Assembly: GCA_026122225.1 (NCBI GenBank)
Contig: JANEZZ010001951.1
Coordinates: forward strand, 806,001 to 870,000
Length of the DNA: 64,000 nucleotides
Reading direction: 5' to 3'
DNA from: Heloderma charlesbogerti
Taxonomy: Eukaryota > Chordata > Lepidosauria > Squamata > Helodermatidae
Part shown: positions 34,169-45,335 of the stretch, piece after piece
How positions within the stretch are numbered: position 1 is the first letter of the stretch
Layout: each line of letters begins with the position of its first letter
Made by a program: the position numbers and the translations under genes
The notes under the pieces: model-generated
What the model was told of the DNA's origin: nothing
The model's database searches: none
The model's input: only the letters and a program-made list of their open reading frames with translations

Positions 34169-34680
34169 AACAGCACAGCGCTCGCACATTCGATGAAGCA
34201 CTGCAACGGGGAAAATGGGTGAGTGTAAATAATCACGTTTTAATGCAAGAGCGTTTAACCCGACGGGACACCGAATTCATTGCGATGGCGGGCGCAATGT
34301 AGATCAGCCCTAAGACAAAATGGACAAATCCATGAATACTACTGTTTTGTCCAATAGCACACGCCAGGGGTTCCAAACATAAGTTGAATATCAATGGGGA
34401 AAGTGGACAACCTTGTCTAGTGCCCCATCCATGTAAAAAAGAAGGTGAAAATAAACCATTAGTCATTACTCTACTCTTAGAGCTGAGTATAAAATTTTAA
34501 GCCATTTCAAAAATTCTGTAGGAAAACCAAAATTAGTCAATGTAGTAAAAATACATTTTCAATGAATTTTGTCAAAGGCCTTTTCTGCATCCAAGGAAAT
34601 GATGGCCGCCTGGTCAGTTCTTCCAGAGTTTAAAGCAACTAGATCAATGACTAATCTAAGATTATCAGCCCTGTCATGGT

Positions 34681-35080
34681 CAGCGGCTTAGCTGGACTTT
34701 CAAGGATCACGCTAACATGGTCTGCACTCGCAAAAAGCTTTATTCAGGACAGAGTATTGAATCACCATGATGGTTCATCTCAGACACCTGAGTGACGCAG
34801 AACGGGATTTCCAGCCCTCTGATATAGATGGTAGCAAACAACTTATGCCAAACCACATTCCTCCATGCTCCCCCTCCCATATTTGCTATTCATAATTGCG
34901 TTTCTCTGACAAGAAAGCTAACGCATTACATCTCTTGCTTAAAATCAAAAGCAGCTTCGTAAAGGTTACAACAGCTGACAGGAAAATAATAGCTTAACTG
35001 CAAGCTACAGAAACCCACAAACTACATCCTGTTTCTCTTCACCTCCGCACCAAGCAAAGTCTTTCCTAAGTATTCTTCTT
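34681..35080. other. Unclassified insertion inside L1
   Basis: It begins TCAGCGGCTTAGCTGG directly after L1 sequence. GCAAAAAGCTTTATTC could be an inverted poly(A) signal, so an LTR fragment on - is possible. I did not find matching ends or a duplication. Confidence 0.3.
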
Positions 35081-35100
35081 TGCTGAATGGCTCTTTATCT

Positions 35101-35465
35101 TATTATTGTTGTTGTTTATTCGGTCAGTCGTTTCCGACTCTTCGTAACTTCATGGACCAGCCCACACCAGAGCTTCCTGTCGGCCGTCGCCACCCCCCAG
35201 CTCCCCCAAGGTCAAGTCTGTCACCTCCAGAATATCATCCATCCACCTTGCCCTTGGTCAGCCCCTCTTCCTTTTGCCTTCCACTTTCCCTAGCATCAGC
35301 ATCTTCTCCAGGGTATCCTGTCTTCTCATTATGTGGCCAAAGTACTTCAGTTTTGCCTTTAATATCATTCCCTCAAGTGAGCAGTCTGGCTTTCTTTCCT
35401 GGAGGATGGACTGGTTTGATCTTCTTGCAGTCCAAGGCACTCTCAGAATTTTCCTCCAGCACCAC
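35101..35465 (-). mobile_element. Divergent RTE/BovB-like LINE 3' fragment
   Basis: Read on -: MPWTARRSNQSILQERKPD, AKLKYFGHIMRRQDTLEKM and VEGKRKRG, aligning with BovB's PWTARRSNQSILKEINPE and LKLQYFGHLMRRENSLEKT but with many changes. The AAC-type tail is at 35105. Same lineage as 21587-21791, older than the BovB copies. Confidence 0.75.
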
Positions 35466-35535
35466 TGCTAGCTTAAAATGGAGTCTCTTTGGCCAATGCT
35501 GAATGTCCATTACAGCCATGGCAGCCCCCTGTCTA

Positions 35536-36543
35536 TCTTCTATATATATAAAAGTCAAAAATTGTGTGTGGGTTTGTGTGTTTGTGGCTGGCTGCAGGGC
35601 CATCTGTAATGCAGGGAATAAGGGGGAGCCGCCCTGGGTGTAATCACACTGTAGGGGCCCACCGAGCCTGCCATTTCGGCCCTACAGTTGCTGCCCCTTT
35701 TACTTCACATTCTCACTTGCCAGAGTGTATGGCAGGAGTCACTGGGTTACGTTATGACGTTGTTTATACTTTCCCTTACCAACACCCTCTCAATCATGGT
35801 ACAGGCCAGGTTTCTGATTTCAGCTACCAGTCATCCTATTGGCCATCTTTCATTCAATTGGTCTCTCTCCCATTCTCTCTGACTTCCTTCACCTTGGATT
35901 GGCTGGCTGCCGTGTGTTCCCTCCCCTTTACTCATGGTTTCTTTTCTGACTGTGGAGAGCAGTTAGTTTCTCTCCCCTGTTCCTGCAATATCCAGCAAGG
36001 GAGCCTCTCTTGAACATTTTAATAGCGGTATGAGATTCAGTGTGGATTATATTGTAGTAGTCGTTACAGATTCAGTCTCTTGCATTTTTAGTAGTTTTTT
36101 TAATTCAATCTGCTCATTATACTGGTTGTGCTTTTTTAATCAAGTCTGGTGGATTCAACATGACTCCAAAAAAACGGAAACACATTCAACAAGTTTCTCC
36201 GAAAGCAAAGATATCAAAACTACTTCCTAATATTTAACTTTAGGTCCATAGTTGTAGGCGCTGTCACCATCATGTCACCCATCATGCTGCTCGGGAATCT
36301 CCATGTTCTTCCCATGTACAGTTATAACTTCCAGAATTAGTTTGTAACAATAAGCAAAAATTGTGTTGTGTCCTCTTTATAAGAATTTTTTTAAAAAAAT
36401 AATAAACAAAAAATCTCCTCAATTTGCCTTTTCACCTTTCTTATGGAGTCTTTCCGAGAAGCGTAAACCTACCTTAATGTGTTTCTAACAAATAGTACCT
36501 ATGACAAAATTACATCCCGGGCAACGCCAGGTATATCAGCTAG
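35536..36543 (+). mobile_element. Non-autonomous Helitron inserted in L1
   Basis: The 5' end TCTTCTATATATATAAAAG and the 3' end CCGGGCAACGCCAGG..ATATCAGCTAG, with its short GC-hairpin before CTAG, are typical of vertebrate Helitrons. L1 sequence resumes immediately after CTAG. Three ATTGG/CCAAT-type words at 35840-35905 look like a promoter. A short frame MTPKKRKHIQQVSPKAK from 36161 resembles the basic start of a Helitron Rep protein, after which coding is lost. Confidence 0.75.
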
Positions 36544-38376
36544 TTTTTAATAAATCCCACCTGGTCCGTTCTAACCAATGTGGCTATAACTTGTTGCAAT
36601 CTATCAGGCAAGATTGCTGTTAATATTTTGATATCTACATTAATTAATGATATAGGTTGCTAATTAGGACACTAGATATGATCCTTGCCAGGCTTAGGAA
36701 TCACAGTAATATAAGCATCATTTAACAATAAAGAAAGGGAGCCCACCTCAAAAATACGGTTATACAGGCAGTGCAGATTTGGAGCTAAAACACTGGAGAA
36801 TGTTTTATACCACTCAACTGGGAATCCATCTGAACCAGGTGGTTTCCCAGTGTTCATTTTCATAATTGCATTCATACTTTCCTTTCAATGTAGAGGAGCT
36901 AAAAGAAGCTGTTGTTGTGAAGAATCTAAACATGGAAGATTGATCTGAGAAAAAAAGGCATCCAGATCTTGCTTTGATATCTTGCTACCAGTACTGTAAA
37001 GATCAGAATAAAACTTTAAAAATTGTGAGTTTATGTCTATAGAAGTATATACTTTGCCACTCTCATCTTTAATACCTGAAATGACATTTTTATATCGATA
37101 CTGTTTAAGATGATGTGCAAGGATCTTACTAGGATGTTCACCATTTCCCCAATATTTCTGTCACAGACAAGTCAGAGCAAATTCCGCCTGCTGTGAAATA
37201 ATATTATTCAGCTCATACTTAGTGTTCTGCAGCTCTTGATCAAGTGTGCAGTGGGAGAAGTGGCAAACTGAGCTATAAGAGATTTCAGCTTCTTATTTAA
37301 AAATGTGTGTTGAATTTTTTAAAGTTTCTTTTGATAAGAAGCATAAGAAAATTTTTGGCCCCTTATAAAAGCTTTACTGGCCTCCCACTCAATGGCACAT
37401 GAAACCGCCGTACCCTCATTAGTATTAAAATACTCTGTTAGTTCAGCTAACATCTGAGTTTTAAACTTGTCATCATTGAGAAGAGAAACATTAAAGCGCC
37501 AAAGACCGGGGGCCCAAGAGTGTCAGAAAATTGCTGTTCCAAACATACTGGGGCGTGATCTGACACTACCAATATGTAAATCTTGTGGTCTTTAATTTGA
37601 CATACTAAAGATGTAGTGATCAAAAAATAGTCTAATCTAAATCAGTTATGGTGAACTGGTGAAATAAAAGTATACTCTCTGTGGCAGGATGTAAAATTCT
37701 TCAAGCATCAATTAAACTATATTCCCTCATGTAAGCCTGGAGTGCCAGTCTCACAGCAGATTGGGTCTTAGGAGAAGGTGTACTCCTACCTGACAAAGGA
37801 TCTAAGACCTCGTTAAAGTCTCCATCCACAATCAAATAATCATATGCAGTTTAGCAAAATAATAATGAAACATAGCCAGAGAATCAATATTTGCCCCATA
37901 TACATTTATCATAGCAATTAATTTGCCCACATACTTCCCTACCAGAATCAAAAAACACCCCTCAGTATCAAGAATCACCTGCTGGAATGAAATAGAAAGT
38001 TGCTTATGAATTAACATTGCAACCCCTTTACACCGTGTTGAAGTATCTGTGACATAAGCCTCACCAACCCAGTCCTTTCACAACATCTGTCCATCTGCAG
38101 CCATCAAATGGGTTTCTTGTAAAAAAAAGCCAGGTCAACATTAAGCTCTTTTAACTTAGAAATAACTTCTTTCTGCTTGTTTACATTTCACAGCCCCTTC
38201 ACAGCCGATGAAATCACGTTAAGCACTGGAAAAGCAAAAGCAAATTATTTGCCCCTCCACCCAAACACATCTTTCTAGATTTACAACAAATAACTAAATT
38301 TGTATAATGCAAGTGGTAAAACAAATACATCCTTGGTTTACTTTAGGACTAACCATTTCAAACATTATCAGTTTCC

Positions 38377-40217
38377 TAGCTTATGCACACATAGCCAACC
38401 AACAGGTTTACTGTTAACAACAGCACAAGATGTGGACTGATGGGGCAAAGGTCACAAACTGCCTTATTATTTTCACAGGCTGCACTGGAACAATTCGCTG
38501 TGACTAGAAACTAGAGATTCAAACTGCCGAAACACCCATAGAGGGCAGGCGGAGGTGATGGTTAAGGGAAGTGAATCACTCCCCCGTCCCCAAATCTGAA
38601 CACTCACTTTCCACACACACACACAATCCTTCTCAAATTTTGCAAGTTTCGTCTATGCTCTATGTCTTCATAACAACTGCCCCCCCCCCAAACGGGGATA
38701 AGCGCATCTGTTGTTTTTTTTTTTACAACCCCCCAAAATGTAAAGGCTACATGCCCTGCCCATCTATTCATCTGAAACTTGGCAGGCTTGATCTCCTCAG
38801 AAGGAGCAACTCTCCCTTCACATTTCATTCAATTCTCCCAAGAAATTAAAAAGATACTGGTCGTTCCCTTTAAAAAACAAATCATAATTTAAAGCATGCA
38901 GCACAACAACTTCTGCTCCTATTTGTTTGGCGTTTGGCAGATGTATTCCCTTCACAAGGGGCTACTATGCTTGCAATTTTCATCCATTTCTGCCTAACAG
39001 AAAAAATATATAGCCATTTGTTGATTTCCAATGCTAGCCTTATATCAAGTGGTATAGAGGTTCTTATGATTTTATGATATCAGCACCAGATGTGCGACGG
39101 CAGGGGCATGGCCAGCAGGTGCGTTAGCATGGGGGGGCATGGCCAGTGGGTATGATGCCATTCCCCCCTCACAAATTCACCAAACAGGTGTGGGGAGGCT
39201 CTCGTATATAGGGCTACGTAATACTTTGATTCCCGCCCTATGTAACTATCACTGCAGTAAAACACACGCTCAGCTGTTGTAAGTCAACAACAGTAAACTG
39301 CCTGTGTAATCCAAGGAGCAGTCTGTGACCTCACTTATCCTCATTGCATAACCACCCCTTTAATTACCATAACCTTTCCCCTTTTAAAGTTCCATTTTAA
39401 AGACATGCCACACCTTTCCAAGTCTAGAGGTGGAAAAGCACTGTGAAACTACTATGCGGGAGCCTATTTCCTTCTTGAGAACTCATGAACTCTGGAATTG
39501 CTTCTTAAAAATCAGGCCTTTTCTTTACCCTGTTTTTGGAATATGAAGACATATAAAACATACTGTGGCCACTTGGTGTCTTATAGCACAAATCTGAACA
39601 CAGTTGTGTGGAAGTAAAGTCACCTGAAATCTGTGCTGGTGCTGATGCTAGTCCTGTTGAATTCTCTCTCTGTTTACTGTACCTCAGCCAAAATTACTTT
39701 TACCATGCACACTGAAGAGCCCCCCCCCCCGTTTTCCTAGATCCAGATCAGCTTTTAATTCCACGAAAAAGGAGAGAAAAGAATACCCTGAGAGAATCAG
39801 CACTCAGGGCCCAAGAAACTGGTGACATGCCCACCTCTACTCCCACACACGAGCCCATCCTATACATGCAATCTAGTGAGTCATGAAAGAAAAGTGTCCA
39901 TTTTAATTCTGAAATCACACTTTTTACAGTTCTGAAATTAGACTATGCCCCACACTGTAGCTCTTCTGCCATGCCCCTAAACACCTCCCCTTTGCTATTT
40001 TTGTTTAGCATAATATCCAGTCTGAAAAAGAGTCTTACAGAACTTATTTCAAAGCCTTTTGCTTAGTCTAAATAAAGATATTATCCTGTGAATATTTTGG
40101 GGGGTTTTACGTCAAGGGACCAACACAGCTGGTCCATTATAAATCAACCCATTCACTTTAAAGCTTCATTTGTCTTTTTTCATAGCAAAATTATGAATTA
40201 TCCCCCCCCCCCACAAG
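38377..40217. repeat. 1.84-kb repeat unit, copy B (uninterrupted)
   Basis: Runs from TAGCTTATGCACACATAGCC to ATTATCC(C)nACAAG. It matches copy A (24657-24990 plus 27776-29280) almost perfectly, showing the pre-insertion sequence GCATCTGTTG(T)n where copy A has a BovB. It sits between the L1 5' end and a hAT-like 3' fragment. No ORF above chance. Confidence 0.75.
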
Positions 40218-40561
40218 GCTGTGTTCTGGTGCTTATTTTCAATTATGTTTTAAAAGTTGGTCCCTTGGCATCCTGCTCCAAAACGGCAACGAACTTCCAG
40301 AAAGCAGGGAGGGAAAGGGTTGGGTCACTGAAGTCAGTGCGACACATACACAAAGGCTGGGCTACATACCCCATGGGCAGGACTATGATACCAGGAAACA
40401 GGTCAGTAATGCAGCTGCAGTAAGCTGGAATGTCTCAAAAGAAGCGGTTGTTCAGCGATAAAATGAGAGGCTGGTGCTGAATGGCCACGACATCATGGAA
40501 ACACAGAGACTTCACTGCGCAGGCAGGTTGGAGTAAATCGCTGGTGGAAACACAGCCCCTG
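40218..40561. mobile_element. 3' fragment of hAT-like family 'TGTGTTTCCA'
   Basis: It matches 32930-33300 (GTTTTAAAAGTTGGTCCCTT, GGCATCCTGCTCCAAAA, GAGTAAATCGCTGGTGGAAA). It keeps a good terminus, read on - as CAGGGGCTGTGTTTCCACC. Confidence 0.6.
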
Positions 40562-41585
40562 GTCCCCTCCCCACTCTTCAGCCCTTAATTCTCTCTCCCT
40601 ACTCTCAGGCATACCCACTCCCTTTCAAGACAGGCCTCCATCATAAATCACCCAGTACTCACAGCACTCACTAAGATTTTAAATTAACAGAGAAGAAGCT
40701 TAATTCCTGGATTAACAGAGGAGAGGTTTAAGTCATGGTTCCCGCAGTCTGGAGCCCTCAACTGCAGAAAGTCTGGGGTCCATTCCACCCTTCCCATACA
40801 CCCCACAGGATTTTTTTAAATGGCTGCTTTTAACGCTTCAGAGCTGAAGGGGGGTAAGGGATGGGGGGACCAGTGGTAAAGCACTTGCTTTGCATGCAGA
40901 AAGTCAGCTTTGGAAGAATCAGCTCCCCACGATTTAATTTTTTTTAATGGCCCCTTTTAGCACTACAGACCATTAAAAGGGTCAGCGCTGGAAGGGTCTA
41001 CACAGGAGCAAGAGTCTACTCATGAAGAGGAAGAACCAACCCCAAAGGACTTTTTAAAGTTTCTTTTCTTTTTCTTTTTTTAATGGCTGCTTCCAAAGCT
41101 ATGGAGGATCAAAAGGGGTCAAGGCTAGAAAGGTCTACTCATGAGGAGGAAGAACCAGCTGTGAATGCTAATGAACCAGACTCAATTCAGCTATGGCTAC
41201 ATAGCCACAGACATAGTTTATATTAGCTCTTAGTCTTCCCCTTTGCTGGGTGGAGGGTTTCCACAGAGTTTTTCTCCCCTAGTTAGTCTGCTGCAGGTAT
41301 GGACTTGCTCAAGACACTAGCTTGGCTGGGCAGGCCAGAGAGTTACTTTGACTCTTATTCTGCTCTCCCACTTACCCTGTACTGAAAAACAAATATGCAA
41401 ACAAATCTTATTGAAATACAGCTTCTGTTTGAGGGGTGTCTGAAAACTAAGGTGCCTCTCTGGATATTGCACTTAGTAAGTTTTACATTGTATTTATCTT
41501 GGTGTTGATTCCTTCTCATATGTAATTGTACATTTTCACTCCTGTGCCCCAGCTTGTCTGTCTGCTGCATTTAACACCTGCTGGG
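40562..41585. other. Intergenic sequence, SINE-like scrap
   Basis: No gene. ACCAGTGGTAAAGCACTTGC followed by TTTGCATGCAGAAAG at 40868-40905 is a scrap of the tRNA-headed SINE. GGAGAGGTTTAAGTCATGG and two similar AAAGGGGTCA/GGAAGAACCA blocks suggest a small local duplication (40930-41160). Confidence 0.4.
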
Positions 41586-41589
41586 CAAA

Positions 41590-42556
41590 CCTCCGCCTCA
41601 AGGAGATGGTTTAGCAAGGCTGGCCTTCATGGGGATGGCTTAGCTAATTGCTGAGGTTCACACATGCCTGGCATTTCTCCCCTTCATGGGGAGGGCTCAG
41701 CTTAGAGCCAGGGTTCACACATGCCTAGCAAATCTCCCCTTCATTGGGTTGACTCGGCTTAGAGCTGGGGTTCACACATGCCTGGCAAGCCCCCACTTCA
41801 TGTGGAGGGCTTTGCTTATTTTGCAATTAAAACATGGTAGTCAAGTCTCCCCTTCATGGGGATGTCCCAGCTTACAGCTGTGGTTCAAAACTTCCAGGTA
41901 AGCCCCCCTTTCAGGCAGATGGCTCAGCTGTAGAGGTGGGTTTCACACCTGGTTGGAAATTTTACCCTTCATGGAAGTGGCTCAGCTTAGCGATGAGATT
42001 CACACATACTTGGAAATTTCCCCCTTCATGAGGATGGCTCATCTTAGTGCTGGGATTCACACATGGTAGGTTAGCTTCTCTTTCATGGGGATGGATAATT
42101 TTGAGCTGGGGTTCAGACATGACATGTCTGGCAAATGTCCCATTTATAGAGATGGCTCAGCTTATAGCTATGGTTCACACATGCCTGGCAAGTCTCCCCC
42201 TCACTGGGTGGCTCCTCTTAGAGTTGGGGTTCACACATGCCACGGAAGTGTAATGTTTATGGGGATGGTGCAGCTCACATCTGGGGTTCACACATGCCTG
42301 GCAATCTTCCATTTCATGGGGTTTGGTCAGCTTAGAGCTGTGTTTAAACCTGCCAGGTAAGACTCCGTTTCATGGGGATGTCTGAGCTTATTGAGGCATT
42401 TGAAACATGACCGGTAAGGTTCCCCTTCATGGGGATGGCTGAGCTCATTACAGCATTGAAAACAGGATGGGAAAATCTCCCCTTCAAGGGATGGCTGAAC
42501 TTACAGCTGCACTGAAAACATGACAGGCAATTCTCCACTTCATGGGGATGGCTAGC
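41590..42556. repeat. 57-bp minisatellite, left array
   Basis: About 17 imperfect units with TTCATGGGGATGGCTCAGCT and a second half GGGGTTCACACATGCCTGGC. The unit start TTCATGGGG recurs every 56-58 bp. Units near 42400-42550 shift to the variant seen in the right array. There are no unique spacers. Confidence 0.85.
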
Positions 42557-43049
42557 TTATTGCTGCATTTCTCCCACTTTTTTTTTTTTTTTTACCATTC
42601 TCATTCAATTTGATGGAAAATAAATTGCTTTCAAAAATAAATTCAACGGAGGAGAAATTTCAGAGAAATTCTCATGGTTTGGGTTTGGGGTTCTTGTGTT
42701 TACCTTAATTATGAGGTGGTTGAGGAGTGTGCATGAGTGTCCTGCCTGTCATTGTACAATAATTTCTGTGGAAGCCTGTAGCCTCCTCAGCTTCCCGCAC
42801 TTCAGTTAAAGACATCATGAGGCAATTCCTCCCATGGGATTTTTTCAGTTCAGGAAGGGCAGGTGGTCTGGCAGGCTGCAGAACAATGGAAAGATGTGTA
42901 ACAGAGAGACAGAACATACACAGCACCCTCAGCCACCTCACAGTGATTAGGTAAGCTCAAAAATACCACCAAAAGACATTCAGAATTCTGCCTCAGAAAA
43001 GTAGGAGCCTCACCACAGTTGATGCTGTTGCCACCTACAGAAGTAGTGC
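42557..43049. other. Insertion splitting the minisatellite, left part
   Basis: It starts with a poly(T) tract (about 42577-42592) and carries A/T-rich sequence with AGAAATTTCAGAGAAATTCTC. Together with 43900-44060 it interrupts the 57-bp array. I cannot classify it. Confidence 0.35.
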
Positions 43050-43057
43050 AATAAACC

Positions 43058-43891
43058 TAGGGATGGCGGAGAATTTCTCCCTGAAACTTCGGAGGGCCAA
43101 GTGCCAACGTGTTCGGCCCCCCGAAGAAGTTTCAGGGAGAAATTATCGGCCCCCCCCCCGGGATGGGACTTACCTTTCTCGAATGTCCCTCCCGGCGGCA
43201 GGTCCGGCCGGCGGTTCGTCGGGTCTTTGTCAGGGGTGGGAGCGGCAGCCGGTCTTTTGACCGGCTGCCGCCGCCGCCATTCCAATAAAAGAAAAGAAAA
43301 ACACGCCCCCGTGATAGGCTACGTGATGATTAACGTAGCCTATCATGGCTAGATTTGCAAAGTCAGCCGTGATAGGCTACGTAAATCGTCACGTAGCCTA
43401 TCACGGGTGACTTAAAAAAAAAAAAAAGTGCGTACAGCTAATGGCGGCCCCCATAGGGAGCCGCCATTCACGTTCCTTATTTGGTCGCTGTAGTCTACGT
43501 AAAGATTTACGTAGACTACAGTGACCAAATAAGGAACGCGAATGGCAGCTCCCTATGGGGGTCGCCATTTGCGTACGCACTTTTTTTTTTTTTAAGTCAC
43601 CCATGATAGGCTACGTGGCGATTTACGTAGCCTATCACGGCTGACTTTGCAGATCTAGCCATGATAGGCTACGTTAATCGTCACGTAGCCTATCACGGGG
43701 GCGTTTTTTTTAAAAAAAACTTTTTATTTCGCAGCTGGGTGAGGCAAGGCGCCTCCTCCCCGGCCTGAATTTCGGCCGGGCGAGGTGGGAAGCCTCCCCC
43801 CTGGCCTGAATTTCACGGGGAGAGCAGCGAAGCGCCTCCCCCCCACCGCGAAAAGCTGCGAGACCAGGTAAGTGACTTTCGTGCACCCCTA
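43058..43891. mobile_element. Compound-palindrome foldback element, copy 2, with 8-bp target-site duplication
   Basis: Starts TAGGGATGG and ends GTGCACCCCTA, flanked on both sides by AATAAACC (43050-43057 and 43892-43899): 8 bp as for hAT elements. The centre is a near-perfect 205-bp-arm palindrome around 43504.5 with no spacer. Each arm contains further hairpins: 43311-43346 pairs in position with 43660-43698, and 43368-43407 with 43602-43641, all with cores GATAGGCTACGT..ACGTAGCCTATC. The central hairpin is 43472-43537. Separate hairpins lie at 43073-43137 (AATTTCTCCCTGAAACTTCG arms) and about 43230-43275. It has no coding capacity; CpG-rich. Confidence 0.8.
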
Positions 43892-44061
43892 AATAAACCA
43901 AAAACCCTTACGAAAAAAGAAAGAACCTCCGTTACAACCCCTGGCAATACTGACCCCTATCTGTGAGAAACTGTTGGAGAATTCTCCTAGGAGAAATTTG
44001 GTGAAATTGTCCCCTCCAACTTCTTTGCCCACAAATAAACTAAAGAATTTTGAGAGGCCAT

Positions 44062-45335
44062 TTTTTCACAGCTCTATTTTAAACATGAGAGGCAAGTCTC
44101 ACCTCATGGGGATGGCTGAGGTTATTGCTGCATTTCAAACATGATGGGCAAGACTTGCCTTCATGGGGATGGCTCAGGGTACAGCTGTATTTAGACCTGC
44201 AAGGTAAGACCCCCCTTCATGGGGAGGGCTGGGCTTCTTGGTGCATTTAACCGTGCCAGGCAAAACTCCCATTCATGGGGATGGCTGAGGTTACTGCTGT
44301 ACTTAAAATAAGACGGGCAACTCTCCCCTTCATGGGGATGGCTGAGCTTCTTGCTGCGGTTAAACCTGTCAGGTAAGATTCCCCTTCATGGGGATGGCTC
44401 AGCATAGAACTGTCTTGAATAGACCTGGCAGGTCTCCTCTTAATGGAGATGGCTGAGCTTATTGCTGCATTTAAAACCTGACAGGCAAGTCTTTCCTCAT
44501 AGGCATGGCTGAGCTTTTTGCTGTGTTTAAACCTGCCAGACAAGGCCCCTCTTCCTGGGGATGGCTGAGCTTATTGCTGCATTTAAAACCTGCCAGGCAA
44601 GACTCCCCTTCATGGGGACGGAAGAGGGTAGAGCTGCGTTTAAACCTATGAGGCAATACCCCCCTACATGGAGAAATGTCAGCATAGAGGTGCCTTGAAT
44701 ATATGCTTGGCAGGTCTCCTCTTCATGGGGATGGCTGAGCTTAATGCTGCATTTAAAACCTGACAGGCAATTGTCCCCTTCATGGCTAAGGGTAAAGCTG
44801 TATCTAAACCTGCCAAGTAAGACTCCCCTTCATGGGGACAGCTGAGATAATGCAGCTTCTAAAATATGACAGGCAAGACCCTCCTTCATGGGGATGGCTG
44901 AGCTTCTTGCTGCGTTTCAAACAAAACTGGTAATTCTCTCCTTCATGAGGATGTCTCAGGGTAGAGCTGCATTTAAACCTGCCAGGCAATTCTCTGTTTC
45001 ATGGAGAGGTGTCAGCATAGAGGTGTCTTGAATATATGCTTGGCAGGTCTCCTCTTCATGGGGAAGTCTGAGCTTACTGCTGCATTTAAAACCTGCCAGG
45101 CAATTCTCCCCTTCATGGGGATGGTTGAGTTTCGTGCGGCATTTAAAACATGAAAGGCAAGACTGCCCTTCATGGGGAAGGCTGAGCTTCTTGCTGTGTT
45201 TAAACCTGACAGGCAGGACTGTCCTTTATGGGGATGGCTCAGGGTGAAGCCACATTTAAACCTGCCAGGCAAGACTGCCCTTCATGGGGATGTCTGAGCT
45301 TCTTGATGCATTTAAAACACGGCAGGTGAGTCTCC
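44062..45335. repeat. 57-bp minisatellite, right array
   Basis: About 22 units of the consensus TTCATGGGGATGGCTGAGCT plus TATTGCTGCATTTAAAACC and TGCCAGGCAAG. The period of 57 keeps one reading phase, so the - strand shows frames made of a 19-residue unit CLAGFKCSNKLSHPHEGES. Stops and one-base length changes break these frames; I treat it as non-coding. Confidence 0.85.

Larger units (their letters stand above)
30190..38376 (-). mobile_element. L1-clade LINE, multiply interrupted
   Basis: Pieces on - from 5' to 3': endonuclease relic (LIHKQLSISFQQVI, 37832-38017), RT start (GKPPGSDGFPVEWYKTF, 36672-36875), DQVGFI region ending at 36548, RT core (GTRQGCPLSPLIFNLCLEPLA, split, 34313-34680), C-terminal region (SLKRMQLPINEGGFHFP, 33301-33540; FPPWSVLESSFLEPLSKW, about 31720-31850; CWRCNAVDTSLIHTFWKYP, 31150-31300), 3' UTR (30961-31050 and 30190-30460). 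All parts are decayed. Insertions separate them: solo LTR, hAT-like element, compound palindrome with 5S-derived sequence, an unknown block with an RTE fragment, and a Helitron. Confidence 0.75.

Noticed and set aside
43010..43352. Overlapping frames 43010-43285 (-), 43063-43260 (+), 43101-43352 (+)
   Set aside because: Chance frames in GC-rich palindromic DNA on both strands.
44247..44543. Zinc-finger protein encoded by the 57-bp repeat
   Set aside because: The 19-residue unit lacks C2H2 spacing and the frames are broken by indels; kept only as an observation.
41590..45335. CRISPR-like repeated array
   Set aside because: Units are contiguous with no unique spacers and the genome is vertebrate; it is a minisatellite.
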